Shown one piece after another: positions 53,269 to 61,984 of a stretch of 61,984 nt of DNA. The stretch lies in contig JAFZSO010000022.1 of the NCBI GenBank assembly GCA_017619355.1, positions 1 to 61,984 on the forward strand, read 5' to 3'. This stretch comes from Muribaculaceae bacterium (GTDB taxonomy: Bacteria; Bacteroidota; Bacteroidia; Bacteroidales; Muribaculaceae). Every line of letters starts with the position of its first letter. Within the stretch, counting starts at the first letter, position 1. The notes beneath the pieces are model-generated. The model was not told the origin of the DNA. It saw only the letters and a list, made by a program, of their open reading frames with translations, and did not search any database. The position numbers and the translations under genes are program-made.

Positions 53269-54180
53269 ATGACTAAGATTAACGACATAGGCGAGGTGAT
53301 GGACCGCTACCGCGTGTATCTCACGGTAGAGAAGGGGCTCTCGGAGAACACTGCCGAGGGCTACCTGGCCGATGTGCACAAGCTGCTCCGTTACCTGAAC
53401 GATGCTGGCACGGGAGTGGAGCACGCCAGCCGGCAAGACCTGGAAGCCTTCGTGTGCACGCTGCACGATGTGGGCATCCAGCCGCGGTCGCAGGCACGCA
53501 TCATCTCGGGCATCAAGAGCTTTTACCGCTACCTGAAGATCGAGGGCTATGTGGAGCAGAACCCCACTACCATGCTCAGTCAGCCCAAGATAGGCCGCCA
53601 CCTGCCCGATGTGCTCACCCTTGAAGAGATCGACCGCATGATAGCGTGCATCGACATGAGCAAGCCCGAAGGCATCAGGAACCGCGCCATCGTGGAGACG
53701 CTCTACGGCTGCGGGCTGCGCGTGTCGGAGCTGGTTGACCTGCGCATCTCCGACATTTTCGACGACGAGGAGTATGTGGTTGTGCACGGCAAGGGCGACA
53801 AGCAACGGCTCGTGCCCATCTCGCCCGTGGCACTGGAGCTCATCGGCAACTATGTGGAGCAGGTGCGCAACTACCTCACGGTGAAGCGAGGGAGCGAGGA
53901 TGTGCTGTTCCTGAACCGACGAGGTAGTCGGCTGTCGCGCGTCATGGTGTTCTACATCGTGAAGGATCTGTGCGAGCTGGCGGGCATTCGCAAACAGGTG
54001 AGTCCGCACACCCTGCGGCACTCCTTTGCCACCCACCTGCTCGAGGGCGGCGCCAACCTGCGTGCCATCCAGCAGATGCTGGGCCACGAGAGCATCACCA
54101 CCACCGAGATCTATGTGCACATCGACCGCTCACTGCTGCGCGACGAGATTCTCGCCCACCACCCCCGCAACCAGCGGTAG
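53269..54180 (+). CDS. xerD: Tyrosine recombinase XerD
   Basis: The 303-residue protein resolves chromosome dimers at dif with XerC. The N-terminal SAM-like domain (YRVYLTVEKGLSENTAEGYL) and the catalytic domain are visible: Arg in GCGLRVSEL, Lys in GKGDKQRLVP, HTLRHSFATHLLEGGANLRA, His in LGHESITTT, and the Tyr nucleophile in EIYVHID. The frame is open back to 53200, but a -7 match (TAGATTTG, 53205-53212) sits inside that extension, so the ATG at 53269 is preferred. It is single and chromosomal in kind, not a phage integrase. Confidence 0.93.
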   Translation: MTKINDIGEVMDRYRVYLTVEKGLSENTAEGYLADVHKLLRYLNDAGTGVEHASRQDLEAFVCTLHDVGIQPRSQARIISGIKSFYRYLKIEGYVEQNPTTMLSQPKIGRHLPDVLTLEEIDRMIACIDMSKPEGIRNRAIVETLYGCGLRVSELVDLRISDIFDDEEYVVVHGKGDKQRLVPISPVALELIGNYVEQVRNYLTVKRGSEDVLFLNRRGSRLSRVMVFYIVKDLCELAGIRKQVSPHTLRHSFATHLLEGGANLRAIQQMLGHESITTTEIYVHIDRSLLRDEILAHHPRNQR

Positions 54181-54213
54181 TCGCAATCTGTGAGGCCATC
54201 ATGGCGATAAAAT

Positions 54214-54243
54214 AAGGGTGCACCTTCGATCAGGCGCACCCTT
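54214..54243. terminator. Bidirectional terminator between xerD and the convergent gene
   Basis: AAGGGTGC and GCACCCTT, 8 bp, extended by CCT/AGG inside after one mismatch, then TGTTC on the plus side and TTATTTTATC on the minus side. Confidence 0.75.
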
Positions 54244-54267
54244 TGTTCAGTGTTGTAGAGGATGAAA

Positions 54268-55125
54268 TCACTTCATGATTTTCTCGGTCTTGGTGGTGCC
54301 ATCACTATAGGTGGTCACGGCTATGGTGAGACCCTGGGGCTGCATCATCTCCTTGCCATCGATGTTGAAGTAGCGCACACCGGCCACGGTCTTGCCCTGA
54401 GCAATCTCGGTCACGCCCGTGGGGGTATCCTCGTAGGTGTAGCCAATCTCGGTCACGGGCAGATCCACATTGGTGCCGCAACCCAGCATGGCAGTTGCAT
54501 CGGGGAAGTCATCGCCCTGAGCGTAGTCGGCGAAGCTCTGCGTGTTGCTGGTGAAGGTCATGCACTTGTTATGGATGCCCGAGGTGTAGAAGGGAGCGTA
54601 GTCGGTGCCCATGGTGCAGTTGTCGTCGTCCTCAGCGTCATAAATCATGGTCACAATCAGGGTCTTGCCGGGAGTGAAGGCAAAGTCCACGTTGTATTCC
54701 AATTCGCAATCGTCGCCAAAGTTGTCCAGCATGTCAAATTCCATATCTTCCTCGCCGGCGACAGCGCCTAAGGGGAAGAACTGCTTCTTGTTATCCACCA
54801 CAGCAAACTCGGTGGCATCGCTCTCCTGCAGATAAATCTGCACATTGCGCTGAATCGTTTCAAACGTCTCGCTCATAAATGTGAACTTCAGCGATTTGAT
54901 CTTCACATTCTGCTTGCCGTCAAGGTCGGTCAGCAGGTCGGGAGTGAACAGCATCTGAGCACCGGTGTGAGCCAGATAGAAGTTGGTCGGGGCCATGTCG
55001 AAGTAGGAGCCATTGTAGGTGCCGGCGCTCGAAAGGTCGCCCACATTAATGATGCCGCTGGTCTGAGCCTGGGCAGTGAGAGTGAATGCAGCCACAGCTG
55101 CCAGAATCATGTAAATTTTCTTCAT
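54268..55125 (-). CDS. Secreted T9SS cargo protein, function unknown
   Basis: The 285-residue protein has a signal peptide (KKIYMILAAVAAFTLTAQAQ) and a beta-rich body. The C-terminus has a type A sorting tail of the second common form, VAGVRYFNIDGKEMMQP ... AVTTYSDGTTKTEKIMK. The frame is open to 55176, but the ATG at 55123-55125 starts the signal peptide. The body is not related to the EYEYVPLVREG family. No enzymatic motif is seen. It is one of four proteins in the window that should use the T9SS operon at 19546. Confidence 0.85.
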   Translation of the reverse strand: MKKIYMILAAVAAFTLTAQAQTSGIINVGDLSSAGTYNGSYFDMAPTNFYLAHTGAQMLFTPDLLTDLDGKQNVKIKSLKFTFMSETFETIQRNVQIYLQESDATEFAVVDNKKQFFPLGAVAGEEDMEFDMLDNFGDDCELEYNVDFAFTPGKTLIVTMIYDAEDDDNCTMGTDYAPFYTSGIHNKCMTFTSNTQSFADYAQGDDFPDATAMLGCGTNVDLPVTEIGYTYEDTPTGVTEIAQGKTVAGVRYFNIDGKEMMQPQGLTIAVTTYSDGTTKTEKIMK

Positions 55126-55257
55126 AAATAAAGGTATTAAGTGATTATAAATGTATTTTGTTACAAAAATACTCATATTTACATTTTCTCGACTTGCATG
55201 GCTTGTTAATTTGTCTTAAATCCAGTATCGGCCCTATTGTGTCAGATTCACAAAAAA

Positions 55258-55279
55258 GGGCTGGCGGTGAGGCCAGCCC
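55258..55279 (-). terminator. Terminator of the gene at 55316
   Basis: GGGCTGGC/GCCAGCCC with 6-base loop and TTTTTTG on the minus strand. The hairpin and flanks are identical to those at 47757-47785. Confidence 0.88.
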
Positions 55280-55315
55280 CGTAAGTGAAGTTTCAGTCAT
55301 TACAGGTGAAACATG

Positions 55316-56230
55316 TTAATTCTCAGCAGCAGGGATTTGGGGATGAAGGACAGAGGAGGTGTCGGAGGAGGCAGCTTCAGAGTCGGCCTCGGCCTGAGCG
55401 GGCTGCTCGCCACCCCAATCAGTGGGTTTGATGACCATCTCGCTGTAATCGCTGGAGTCGAAGCCATAGAACCTGATGACCACATTCAGACCATAGTCCT
55501 TTATCACCTTGAGGTCCTTTTGACGACTTTCAGTATCCACCAGATACTTGATGATGAGTTTCTTGGTCCAGTCAGTGATTTTTGCCACGATGCCCGAGAG
55601 CGCACCCGGCCAGCCGTTGATGTGGACATAGAAAATGATGTCTTTGCCCACCACCTCGGTCTTGGTGCATTGCAGGTCAACGCCCAGTTCCTCGAGATAG
55701 CTCACCTCGTTGTTGCCTATGGCAAAAGGTTTTGACACGAGGTCGAGCTTCAGGCCTATGCGGCGACAGGTAATGGAGTCGTCGGTCATGTGCATCTTCT
55801 CGCAGGCATTGTAGTCATCCTTGAGCAGTTCCACCTCCACCACATCGGCCTCGCCATTGTTGATGCGATAGAGCACGGTGGGGCAGGCGCGCTGGATGTT
55901 GGGGATGAGGTTGCGGTTATACTTGCTCACAAAGTAGAGCCCAAGCTGTGCATACTGCTTGAGGGTGTTCTTCTCGTCACGCCCCATGAATTCCACCTTA
56001 TCGCCCCGGTCGATGATGACCATGAGGTTGCTGTCGGGGTCATAGGTGATGTCGTCGAAGATGTTGTTGCCGAATCGGTCCTTGAGGTTGAGCTGCTCGA
56101 CAGTGGTCTTGAGGCTGCCTGATGGTGACAGGAAACCTAACGCGTTATCGCCCTTCTTGCAGGCCTGATGGCCAGCCACGATGAGAATCACCGCCACGGT
56201 GGCGACTGAGATGTAGATGGCTTTTTTCAT
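55316..56230 (-). CDS. Membrane-anchored or lipoprotein, function unknown
   Basis: The 304-residue protein has an N-terminal hydrophobic segment (AIYISVATVAVILIVAGHQA) followed by a Cys near residue 25, so it may be lipid-anchored or have an uncleaved anchor. The body is mixed alpha/beta with an amphipathic region (WTKKLIIKYLVDTESRQKDL) and a disordered acidic Ser/Ala/Glu tail (about 275-304). I do not recognise the family; a DUF4230-like assignment was considered but not supported. It is followed by the hairpin at 55258. Confidence 0.7.
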   Translation of the reverse strand: MKKAIYISVATVAVILIVAGHQACKKGDNALGFLSPSGSLKTTVEQLNLKDRFGNNIFDDITYDPDSNLMVIIDRGDKVEFMGRDEKNTLKQYAQLGLYFVSKYNRNLIPNIQRACPTVLYRINNGEADVVEVELLKDDYNACEKMHMTDDSITCRRIGLKLDLVSKPFAIGNNEVSYLEELGVDLQCTKTEVVGKDIIFYVHINGWPGALSGIVAKITDWTKKLIIKYLVDTESRQKDLKVIKDYGLNVVIRFYGFDSSDYSEMVIKPTDWGGEQPAQAEADSEAASSDTSSVLHPQIPAAEN

Positions 56231-56395
56231 TTTTCAAGTGGTTGCTTTTGTGGATAAAAAATCGTTTGGAACGAGGAATAGCAAAATGTGTGCCAAATGC
56301 TTGAACTCCTATGGGTTTAGCAACAAGCGCGCTCACTCCTGTCAAGAATGAAACGCGCTTGTGTTGTGTGAGAGGGCTTAACGAGAAGAGCTGAA

Positions 56396-57124
56396 TCACT
56401 CTTCAACGTCGGCCTCTTTCATGTTGGTGAAGACATTCTGCACATCTTCGTCCTCCTCGAGAGCTTCGATGAGGGCTTCGACCTCGGCCTGCTGTTCGGC
56501 GTTGAGTTCCTTGTAGTCGGCGGGTTCGTAGACAAACTCGCTGCTCTTGATTTCAAAGCCGTTGTCCTCGAGATACTTCTGGATGTCGCCATTGGCCTCG
56601 AAAGCACCAGAGATCACGATTTCGTCCTCGTCCTGGTCAAATTCCTCGGCACCGTAGTCGATGAGTTCGAGTTCGAGATCATCGAGTGTGATGTCGTCCT
56701 TGGGAGCGATGTGGAAGTAGCACTTGTGCGAGAACATGAACGCCACTGTGCCCGAGTTGCCCAGCGAACCGCCCTTCTTGTTGAAGTAGTTGCGCAGGTT
56801 GGCCACGGTGCGGGTGGTGTTGTCGGTAGCGGTCTCCACGAGCACGGCAATGCCGTTAGGAGCAAATCCCTCGTAGATCACTTCCTTGTAGTCGCTGGCA
56901 TCCTTCTCGCTCGCCTTCTTGATGGCGCGGTCGATGGTGTCCTTGGGCATGTTGGCGGTCTTGGCGTTGGCGATGAGCGCACGCAGACGCGAGTTGGCCG
57001 AAGGGTCGGGACCACCAGCCTTGACAGCGATGGTGATTTCCTTACCTATTTTTGTGAATGTGCGGGACATGCTGCCCCATCTTTTGAGTTTTCTTGCTTT
57101 GCGGTATTCAAAAGCTCTTCCCAT
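56396..57124 (-). CDS. yebC: YebC/PmpR family protein (TACO1-like)
   Basis: The 242-residue protein starts GRAFEYRKARKLKRWGSMSR, has the family block GGPDPSANSRLRALIANAK and ANMPKDTIDRAIKKAS, then EGFAPNGIAVLVE. Members bind DNA or act in translation of proline-rich or mitochondrial mRNAs (TACO1); recent work favours a translation role for the bacterial proteins. It is the last gene of the pheT-cupin-yebC unit, 36 bases after the cupin. Confidence 0.96.
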   Translation of the reverse strand: MGRAFEYRKARKLKRWGSMSRTFTKIGKEITIAVKAGGPDPSANSRLRALIANAKTANMPKDTIDRAIKKASEKDASDYKEVIYEGFAPNGIAVLVETATDNTTRTVANLRNYFNKKGGSLGNSGTVAFMFSHKCYFHIAPKDDITLDDLELELIDYGAEEFDQDEDEIVISGAFEANGDIQKYLEDNGFEIKSSEFVYEPADYKELNAEQQAEVEALIEALEEDEDVQNVFTNMKEADVEE

Positions 57125-57160
57125 AATATATGAATGTTTTTAGTTAATAATTTCAGTTTG

Positions 57161-57496
57161 TCATTGATTGTGCCACGACACGATGGCGAGGAACTCAAGG
57201 TCCTCGTCGCCGTTGTTCATGAGGCTGTGCGAGTGACCCACGGGGCAGTAGTGTGCCTGTCCGGGCAGCACGGTCTCGCGGGTGTCGTCATAGATGAGTT
57301 CAGCCTTGCCCTTGAGAATGTAGTAAATCTCGCTGTTCTCCTCATGCAGGTGGAGGCCGATGGAAGCGCCAGGCTCCAGGCGGCCGTGCATGATGCGGTT
57401 GTCCTTGTCTTCAAAGGCCTGCACATGGTATTCCTTGTTGCCGCCCTTGAATTGCGGTTTCACCGCCACGGGTATTTCATCGAAATTGATAATCAT
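57161..57496 (-). CDS. Single-domain cupin protein
   Basis: The 111-residue protein has cupin motif 1, GASIGLHLHEENSEIYYILK (metal ligands His, His, Glu), and motif 2, PGQAHYCPVGHSHSLMN (His). It is small, soluble and probably cytoplasmic; the substrate is unknown. It lies 21 bases after pheT and before yebC. Confidence 0.92.
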   Translation of the reverse strand: MIINFDEIPVAVKPQFKGGNKEYHVQAFEDKDNRIMHGRLEPGASIGLHLHEENSEIYYILKGKAELIYDDTRETVLPGQAHYCPVGHSHSLMNNGDEDLEFLAIVSWHNQ

Positions 57497-57517
57497 AAGT
57501 TAGTGAGCAGTTAACAG

Positions 57518-59983
57518 TTAGCGGAGCTGAGCACCGACTTGAGTTTCGAGGTTCTTGATAATCTTCTGCATGATGGCATCGATCTGCTTGTCCTGCATGG
57601 TCTTTTCATTATCCTGCAGGATGAGGCTGATGGCATAAGACTTCTTGCCGGCGGGCAGGTTCTTGCCTTCATACACATCGAAGAGGGTCATACTCTTAAG
57701 CAGTTTCTTCTCGCTCTGCTCCACAACGCGACGAATGTCGTCGTAGGTCACAGCAGTGTCGACGAGCAGGGCGAGGTCACGCTTCACGGGCAGGGTCTTG
57801 GGCAGGTCGTAGTACTTGACGCTGCTCTTGGCAGCCATCTTGCAGATGGCGTTCCAGTTGAACTGGGCGAAATAGACCTCCTGGTCAATATCGAAGCGTT
57901 TCAGCAATTTCTCGTCGACCACACCCAGCATGCCCAGTAGCTTGCCGCCGCGGTTCTTGTAGGTGAGTGCGGGCGAGACAATCTCGTTGTCGGTCTGCTC
58001 CACCATCAGTTCGCGCTCGTTGATACCCATGCGCTTGAAGATGTTCTCGACAGCGGCCTTCAGGTCATAGACCGAGAGCGGCTGCACCTTCTGTGCCCAG
58101 TTGCCGGCGTGGTTGTTGCCGGTGAGCCACAGGGCCAGTGCGGTGTGCTCGCTATAGGGAGCGAGCGCCACTTGCGAGTTGTCGGCATCGGGGTTGAAGG
58201 AATAAACATTGCCGAACTCGTAGAAGCGCAGGTTGGCGTTCTTGCGGTTGATGTTGCGCGAGATGCTTTCGAGACCGCCAAAGAGCATGGTCTGACGCAT
58301 GACATTGAGGTCGGAACTGAGGGCGTTCATAATCTTCACGCAGTGGTCGGCAGGATAGGTCTCAAGCCCCTGATAATAGGCCTCGACGGTGAGCGAGTTG
58401 TTCATGATCTCGTTGTAGCCGCTTGCGGTGAGCTGGTCGCTCACAAGTTCCTTCATGTCGTCGGCAAAGTCCACATTGTCCTTGTTGCTCAGGCTGCTGT
58501 GGATGGACTCGCCAAACTCGATGTTGTTGTAGCCATAAACGCGCAGAATGTCCTCGACCACATCGCAGGGGCGCTGCACATCCACGCGGTAGGTGGGCAC
58601 GATGAGGTTGATTTTCTCGTCGTCTTCGCTCACGATTTCCATCTCGAGGCTCTTGACGATGCTCTTCACCGTATCTTTGCCTATGTTCTTGCCGATGAGG
58701 CTGGTCACATAGTCGTAGTGCAGTTCCACGGGGAAGCCGGGGAAGTCGTGTGCCTTGACATCGACGATGTCTCCGCAAATCTCGCCGCCGGCAATCTCCT
58801 TGACGAGCATGGCGGCCAACTTCAGGTTATAAACTGTCTCGTTGGGGTCGATGCCGCGCTCGAAGCGGAACGAGGCGTCGGTGTTGAGGCCGAAACGGCG
58901 TGCCGTCTTGCGAATCCATGTGGGGTGGAAGTAGGCCGACTCCAAGAAGATGTCGGTGGTCTGCGCGGTCACACCTGCGTCAAGACCGCCAAACACGCCA
59001 CCAATGCACATGGGCTCCTGGGCGTTGCAAATCATGAGGTCGCGGTCGGTGAGCGTGCGCTCCACCTCGTCGAGGGTCACGAATTTGGTGCCCGGTTCAA
59101 CGGTACGCACCACCACCTTGTCGCCCTTTACCTTAGCAAGGTCGAAGCAGTGCATGGGCTGACCCAGACCCAAGAGCATATAGTTGGTAATATCCACGAT
59201 GTTGTTAATGGGTCGCTGACCGGCAGCCAGCAAGTAGTCCTTGAGCCACTTGGGGCTTTCCTGAACCTTCACATTGCGCACGGTGAGGCCGCTGTAGCGC
59301 GGGCAAGCCTCGGGGTTGAGCACCTCCACGGGAATGCCGCCGTCAGCGCGGTCAATCTTGAAACCGTCGACGCTGGGGCGATGCAGTGCGCCGGGCAGAC
59401 CGTTCTGCTTGAGCCAGGCATAGAGGTCGCGGGCCACACCGTAGTGCGAACCGCCGTCGATGCGGTTGGGGGTGAGGTCCACCTCAATCATCCAGTCGCT
59501 CTCCACGCCATAGTATTGGGCGGCAGGAGTTCCCACTACAGCGTCCTCGGGCAGCACGATGATGCCATCGTGGCTGGTGCCCACGCCAATCTCGTCTTCG
59601 GCGCAAATCATGCCGCACGACTCCACGCCGCGCAGTTTCGACTTCTTGATGGTAAACGAGTCGTCGCCATCATAGAGGACGGTACCCAGCGTGGCAACAA
59701 TCACCTTTTGGCCGGCAGCCACATTGGGGGCGCCGCACACGATTTGGGCAGGTTCCTCGCCGTTACCCAAATCTACGGTGGTGACATGCAGGTGGTCGCT
59801 GTTAGGGTGCATCTCGCAGGTGAGCACCTGGCCCACCACGAGGCCCTTGAGGCCGCCACGAATGGTTTCAACTTCTTCGGTAGCACCCACTTCGAGTCCC
59901 AGCGAGGTCAGCGCCTCGGCCACCTGTTGCGGTGTGAGGTCGAAGTCGATGTATTCTTTCAGCCATTTGTATGAAATGTTCAT
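57518..59983 (-). CDS. pheT: Phenylalanyl-tRNA synthetase beta subunit
   Basis: The 821-residue protein charges tRNA-Phe with the alpha subunit. The start SYKWLKEYIDFDLTPQQVAE, an OB-type tRNA-binding domain (about 40-150, VGQVLTCEMHPNSDHLHV), the B3/B4 editing domain, the B5 domain and the C-terminal FDX-ACB domain (DLPKTLPVKRDLALLVDTAV) are present in order. Full length. It heads the pheT-cupin-yebC unit. A minus-strand -7 match (TAAATTTG, 60078-60085) lies about 95 bases upstream. Confidence 0.98.
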   Translation of the reverse strand: MNISYKWLKEYIDFDLTPQQVAEALTSLGLEVGATEEVETIRGGLKGLVVGQVLTCEMHPNSDHLHVTTVDLGNGEEPAQIVCGAPNVAAGQKVIVATLGTVLYDGDDSFTIKKSKLRGVESCGMICAEDEIGVGTSHDGIIVLPEDAVVGTPAAQYYGVESDWMIEVDLTPNRIDGGSHYGVARDLYAWLKQNGLPGALHRPSVDGFKIDRADGGIPVEVLNPEACPRYSGLTVRNVKVQESPKWLKDYLLAAGQRPINNIVDITNYMLLGLGQPMHCFDLAKVKGDKVVVRTVEPGTKFVTLDEVERTLTDRDLMICNAQEPMCIGGVFGGLDAGVTAQTTDIFLESAYFHPTWIRKTARRFGLNTDASFRFERGIDPNETVYNLKLAAMLVKEIAGGEICGDIVDVKAHDFPGFPVELHYDYVTSLIGKNIGKDTVKSIVKSLEMEIVSEDDEKINLIVPTYRVDVQRPCDVVEDILRVYGYNNIEFGESIHSSLSNKDNVDFADDMKELVSDQLTASGYNEIMNNSLTVEAYYQGLETYPADHCVKIMNALSSDLNVMRQTMLFGGLESISRNINRKNANLRFYEFGNVYSFNPDADNSQVALAPYSEHTALALWLTGNNHAGNWAQKVQPLSVYDLKAAVENIFKRMGINERELMVEQTDNEIVSPALTYKNRGGKLLGMLGVVDEKLLKRFDIDQEVYFAQFNWNAICKMAAKSSVKYYDLPKTLPVKRDLALLVDTAVTYDDIRRVVEQSEKKLLKSMTLFDVYEGKNLPAGKKSYAISLILQDNEKTMQDKQIDAIMQKIIKNLETQVGAQLR

Positions 59984-60260
59984 AACGATATGATGTTATA
60001 TGTTTTTATGCCTGATAATGTGAGTGTTGCAGAGAGTCTGGCACATGGCCACGAGACCATCCCGCTCAAACAACTTGCAAATTTAGTGATTTTTGTCGTA
60101 AACTTTGCCACAACACCCCCTAAACTTTTCATTTCCCTAAAAAATCCACTGCTCATTTTGGGTGTCGTTCCACATTTTTCCAAAAATCGTGGTCAATTCA
60201 GGTAATATTTGCCGAAATCGGTAGAAACCCAAGAGAGGTTTGTCTAAAAGCGAGGGAAAA

Positions 60261-60291
60261 TTTGAAAAATGAATTATTTTGATTATATTTG
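60261..60291 (+). promoter_or_regulatory. Promoter of the partial gene at 60344
   Basis: TTTG (60261-60264), gap 19, TATATTTG (60284-60291), fitting the consensus exactly, 52 bases before the ATG. The rest of the 360-base gap (59984-60343) shows only the pheT -7 match. Confidence 0.7.
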
Positions 60292-60343
60292 CAAAAAACT
60301 ATTATTAACCAACCAAATATCATTAATATTTTATCTACGCCTT

Positions 60344-61984
60344 ATGGAATTCAAGCCTCATTATCATCTGCGCCTGAACAGGAGTCGCTGTAATCGGTTG
60401 CTCCTACTGCTCTGCTTTGCCTGCGCATCGCTCTTTGCCCAGTCTCAAGACGATCGAGACGAGTATGGTTGGAAAAAAGACGAAGTGACGATCGTAGGTG
60501 GCTATCGTTCAGGACAATCAAGATCGGAACAGTTCACAAGCCGTGCTAGCAATCCAGACAAGAAGGACAGGACTTACACTGCATCCTACAGTTATTCTAT
60601 CGGCGGAGCCGATTTGGAGCAGGTGAAGAGAAGCGGCGGGCGACCGCAGAAAAACACGACAACATTCAGGGGGAAAGTCAGAAAAGGAACAACGGTGCGG
60701 TTCCGCATGGCCATGACCAGCGGATCGGGTTCCCTCCATCCCAAATACTATGGCTACCGCGCCACTTTTATACCTTATTCGGTAAGCGGCTATTTCACCG
60801 AAGATCTTACTGAACTTTCAGGAAAAATCGTCAAGGATTTTTCCTTGTCACAAAAGCCTGTTATTGATACCGATTTTAAGGTGGGAAGCTCAGGGCTTTA
60901 CTGTTTTAGAATGAGTGCTGGCGGCATGTGGGACGGCAACAAGGCGAAAGGTGTGCCGTTAAGCGAATATCCGGGCGTGCCGAATATGACAGTAGTTGTA
61001 TATCTATTGGTTGATGACAATGCCGCGGCTTCGACACCAGTGGCTACAGAAGACGATGGGCAATCGGACGAGAATGGCCATTTCACCGACGAAGAGGGCG
61101 CACACTATGAGGAGGACAACGACGCTTGGGACTTTGGCGGCCCGTGGCCATTTGCCATCCCGGCCAGCGTGATAGCCGCCATCGGAGGATATGCGGCAAC
61201 GCGCCGCCGACGCAAAGGCGACGATGACGATGACGAGCCCCAGGACGAGGCTCCTTGCGAACTGCACATCTACAAGGCATTCGGCAACACGCTGCTCGTG
61301 GGCGACGCGCCGCAACAGGTGTTTGCCAAGGTGGTACGCAAAGACCCGAAGTTGGGTGACCGCACCGACCCGGCGCTGACAGCGCTGATAACCATTACCT
61401 CGGGCGACGGCTACTTGGAGGTGCAGGATGCCGGCATGTACGGCGAGTGGCGCACGGCCACGGTCATGGCGCCAGAACAGCGCGAAGTACCCGAAGAGGG
61501 CATCGTCACCTTCAGAATGGGCAACGAGATGGGCAGTTACACTAACCGCCTGCACTTCCGCATTGAGAACGGCGAGGTGCTGTTCGGCCAGGACAACCTC
61601 ACAATACCCGCCTTCTACAAGAAGCAGGTGGAACTGCCTTTTGTGGTGGTGGGCATCGATCCGCAGACGGATCCCGTGGAGGCTGAGGTCACCTACCAAG
61701 GCAAAACGAGTAAGGACTACAGCGTGCGGGTGGAATGGCGCGAGAAGGAGCAGATGCACTTTGCCCTGATCAACGACCTGGTGCAGGACGAGAAGGCTAA
61801 TCCTGGCGTGCCGGGCAAGCACATCGACTACAAGCTGAAGATTACCTCACGCCGCAGCAATGGCCGCGAGATAAAGGGCGAGCTGCCCCTGCTGCGCTTC
61901 TATATGGGCCTTCAAATCAAGGTGAAAGATGTGAAGTGCTTCATCGAGGAATATGAGCCGCTGAACCACAAGCAAAGCCGCATA
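60344..61984 (+). CDS. Large secreted/membrane protein of unknown function, 3' end outside the window
   Basis: An uninterrupted frame of 547 codons runs from ATG 60344 to the window end with no stop. It has a signal peptide (LLLLLCFACASLFAQ), a beta-rich domain (about 35-225) that may be extracytoplasmic, an acidic linker (DDGQSDENGHF to YEEDND), a hydrophobic helix (about 268-284) followed at once by RRRRKGDDDDDE, and then a second beta-rich domain that should be on the other side of the membrane. The residue order fits an N-out, C-in single-pass protein. No family recognised. Start is supported by the promoter at 60261. Confidence 0.75.
   Translation, partial: MEFKPHYHLRLNRSRCNRLLLLLCFACASLFAQSQDDRDEYGWKKDEVTIVGGYRSGQSRSEQFTSRASNPDKKDRTYTASYSYSIGGADLEQVKRSGGRPQKNTTTFRGKVRKGTTVRFRMAMTSGSGSLHPKYYGYRATFIPYSVSGYFTEDLTELSGKIVKDFSLSQKPVIDTDFKVGSSGLYCFRMSAGGMWDGNKAKGVPLSEYPGVPNMTVVVYLLVDDNAAASTPVATEDDGQSDENGHFTDEEGAHYEEDNDAWDFGGPWPFAIPASVIAAIGGYAATRRRRKGDDDDDEPQDEAPCELHIYKAFGNTLLVGDAPQQVFAKVVRKDPKLGDRTDPALTALITITSGDGYLEVQDAGMYGEWRTATVMAPEQREVPEEGIVTFRMGNEMGSYTNRLHFRIENGEVLFGQDNLTIPAFYKKQVELPFVVVGIDPQTDPVEAEVTYQGKTSKDYSVRVEWREKEQMHFALINDLVQDEKANPGVPGKHIDYKLKITSRRSNGREIKGELPLLRFYMGLQIKVKDVKCFIEEYEPLNHKQSRI

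Noticed and set aside
58109-59974. Long plus-strand open frame opposite pheT
   Set aside because: It is an antisense shadow in GC-rich DNA; pheT is full length and conserved.
1-61984. Insertion sequence, integrase-based island or tRNA-associated attachment site
   Set aside because: No transposase, no tRNA and no flanking att-like repeats were recognised; XerD at 53269 is the chromosomal type.

Overview
The window reads as chromosomal DNA from a member of the Bacteroidales, most like gut or rumen Prevotellaceae/Muribaculaceae. Evidence: a complete type IX secretion (T9SS) core locus; promoters of the Bacteroidetes form (TTTG, 19-21 bases, TAnnTTTG) upstream of many genes; BspA-type leucine-rich-repeat proteins; secreted proteins ending in either a T9SS sorting tail or dockerin-like repeats; and Bacteroidetes-type housekeeping genes. 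The exact genus cannot be set from the sequence. No rRNA, tRNA, transposase, phage or CRISPR locus was recognised.

Layout. 1-1150: AT-rich island with short palindromes, a truncated signal-peptide ORF and a small lipoprotein. 1186-5765: housekeeping genes (YgjP-like metallopeptidase and NAD kinase, divergent from pdxJ-exbB-exbD-tonB). 5892-16897 (minus strand): a capsule/exopolysaccharide cluster (two glycosyltransferases, Wzx flippase, Wza-like exporter, Wzy-like polymerase, Wzz-like chain-length protein with a degenerate kinase domain, an acyltransferase and a CotH-kinase protein with dockerin repeats). 17233-19456: glycosyltransferase plus acyltransferase. 19546-26553: T9SS operon porT-porP-porK(gldK)-porL(gldL)-porM(gldM)-porN(gldN). 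26638-33476: an accessory region with a small membrane regulator, two paralogous T9SS cargo proteins, a large beta-helix protein and a coupled mini dockerin protein. 33665-38780: Lrp regulator, XRE/S24 repressor, M16 peptidase, frr, dnaX. 38924-49293 (minus strand): an outer-membrane barrel protein, a BspA-like protein, a third cargo paralogue, a TPR/coiled-coil membrane regulator, a 1.4 kb repeat-rich gene-free stretch and a second BspA-like protein. 49817-61984: a methyltransferase-like protein, YfhO, xerD, another T9SS cargo, an unknown membrane protein, the pheT-cupin-yebC operon and an unknown protein cut by the window end.

The most interesting signal is a repeated accessory module. A membrane-anchored protein ending in what looks like a divergent GerE/LuxR-type helix-turn-helix sits directly upstream of secreted surface proteins, at 26968 (short form) and 44650 (long TPR form). 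The upstream DNA of the long regulator and the promoter DNA at its 3' end are both repeated at 49323-49571, but there they lie side by side with the regulator missing, as if it had been deleted and its former target is now a BspA/dockerin protein. The paired cargo genes have near-identical 5' ends, similar sorting tails, a shared element after the stop codon and diverged middles. Together with the T9SS operon this suggests a family of cassette-like, regulator-linked secreted proteins. The regulatory link is inferred and untested.
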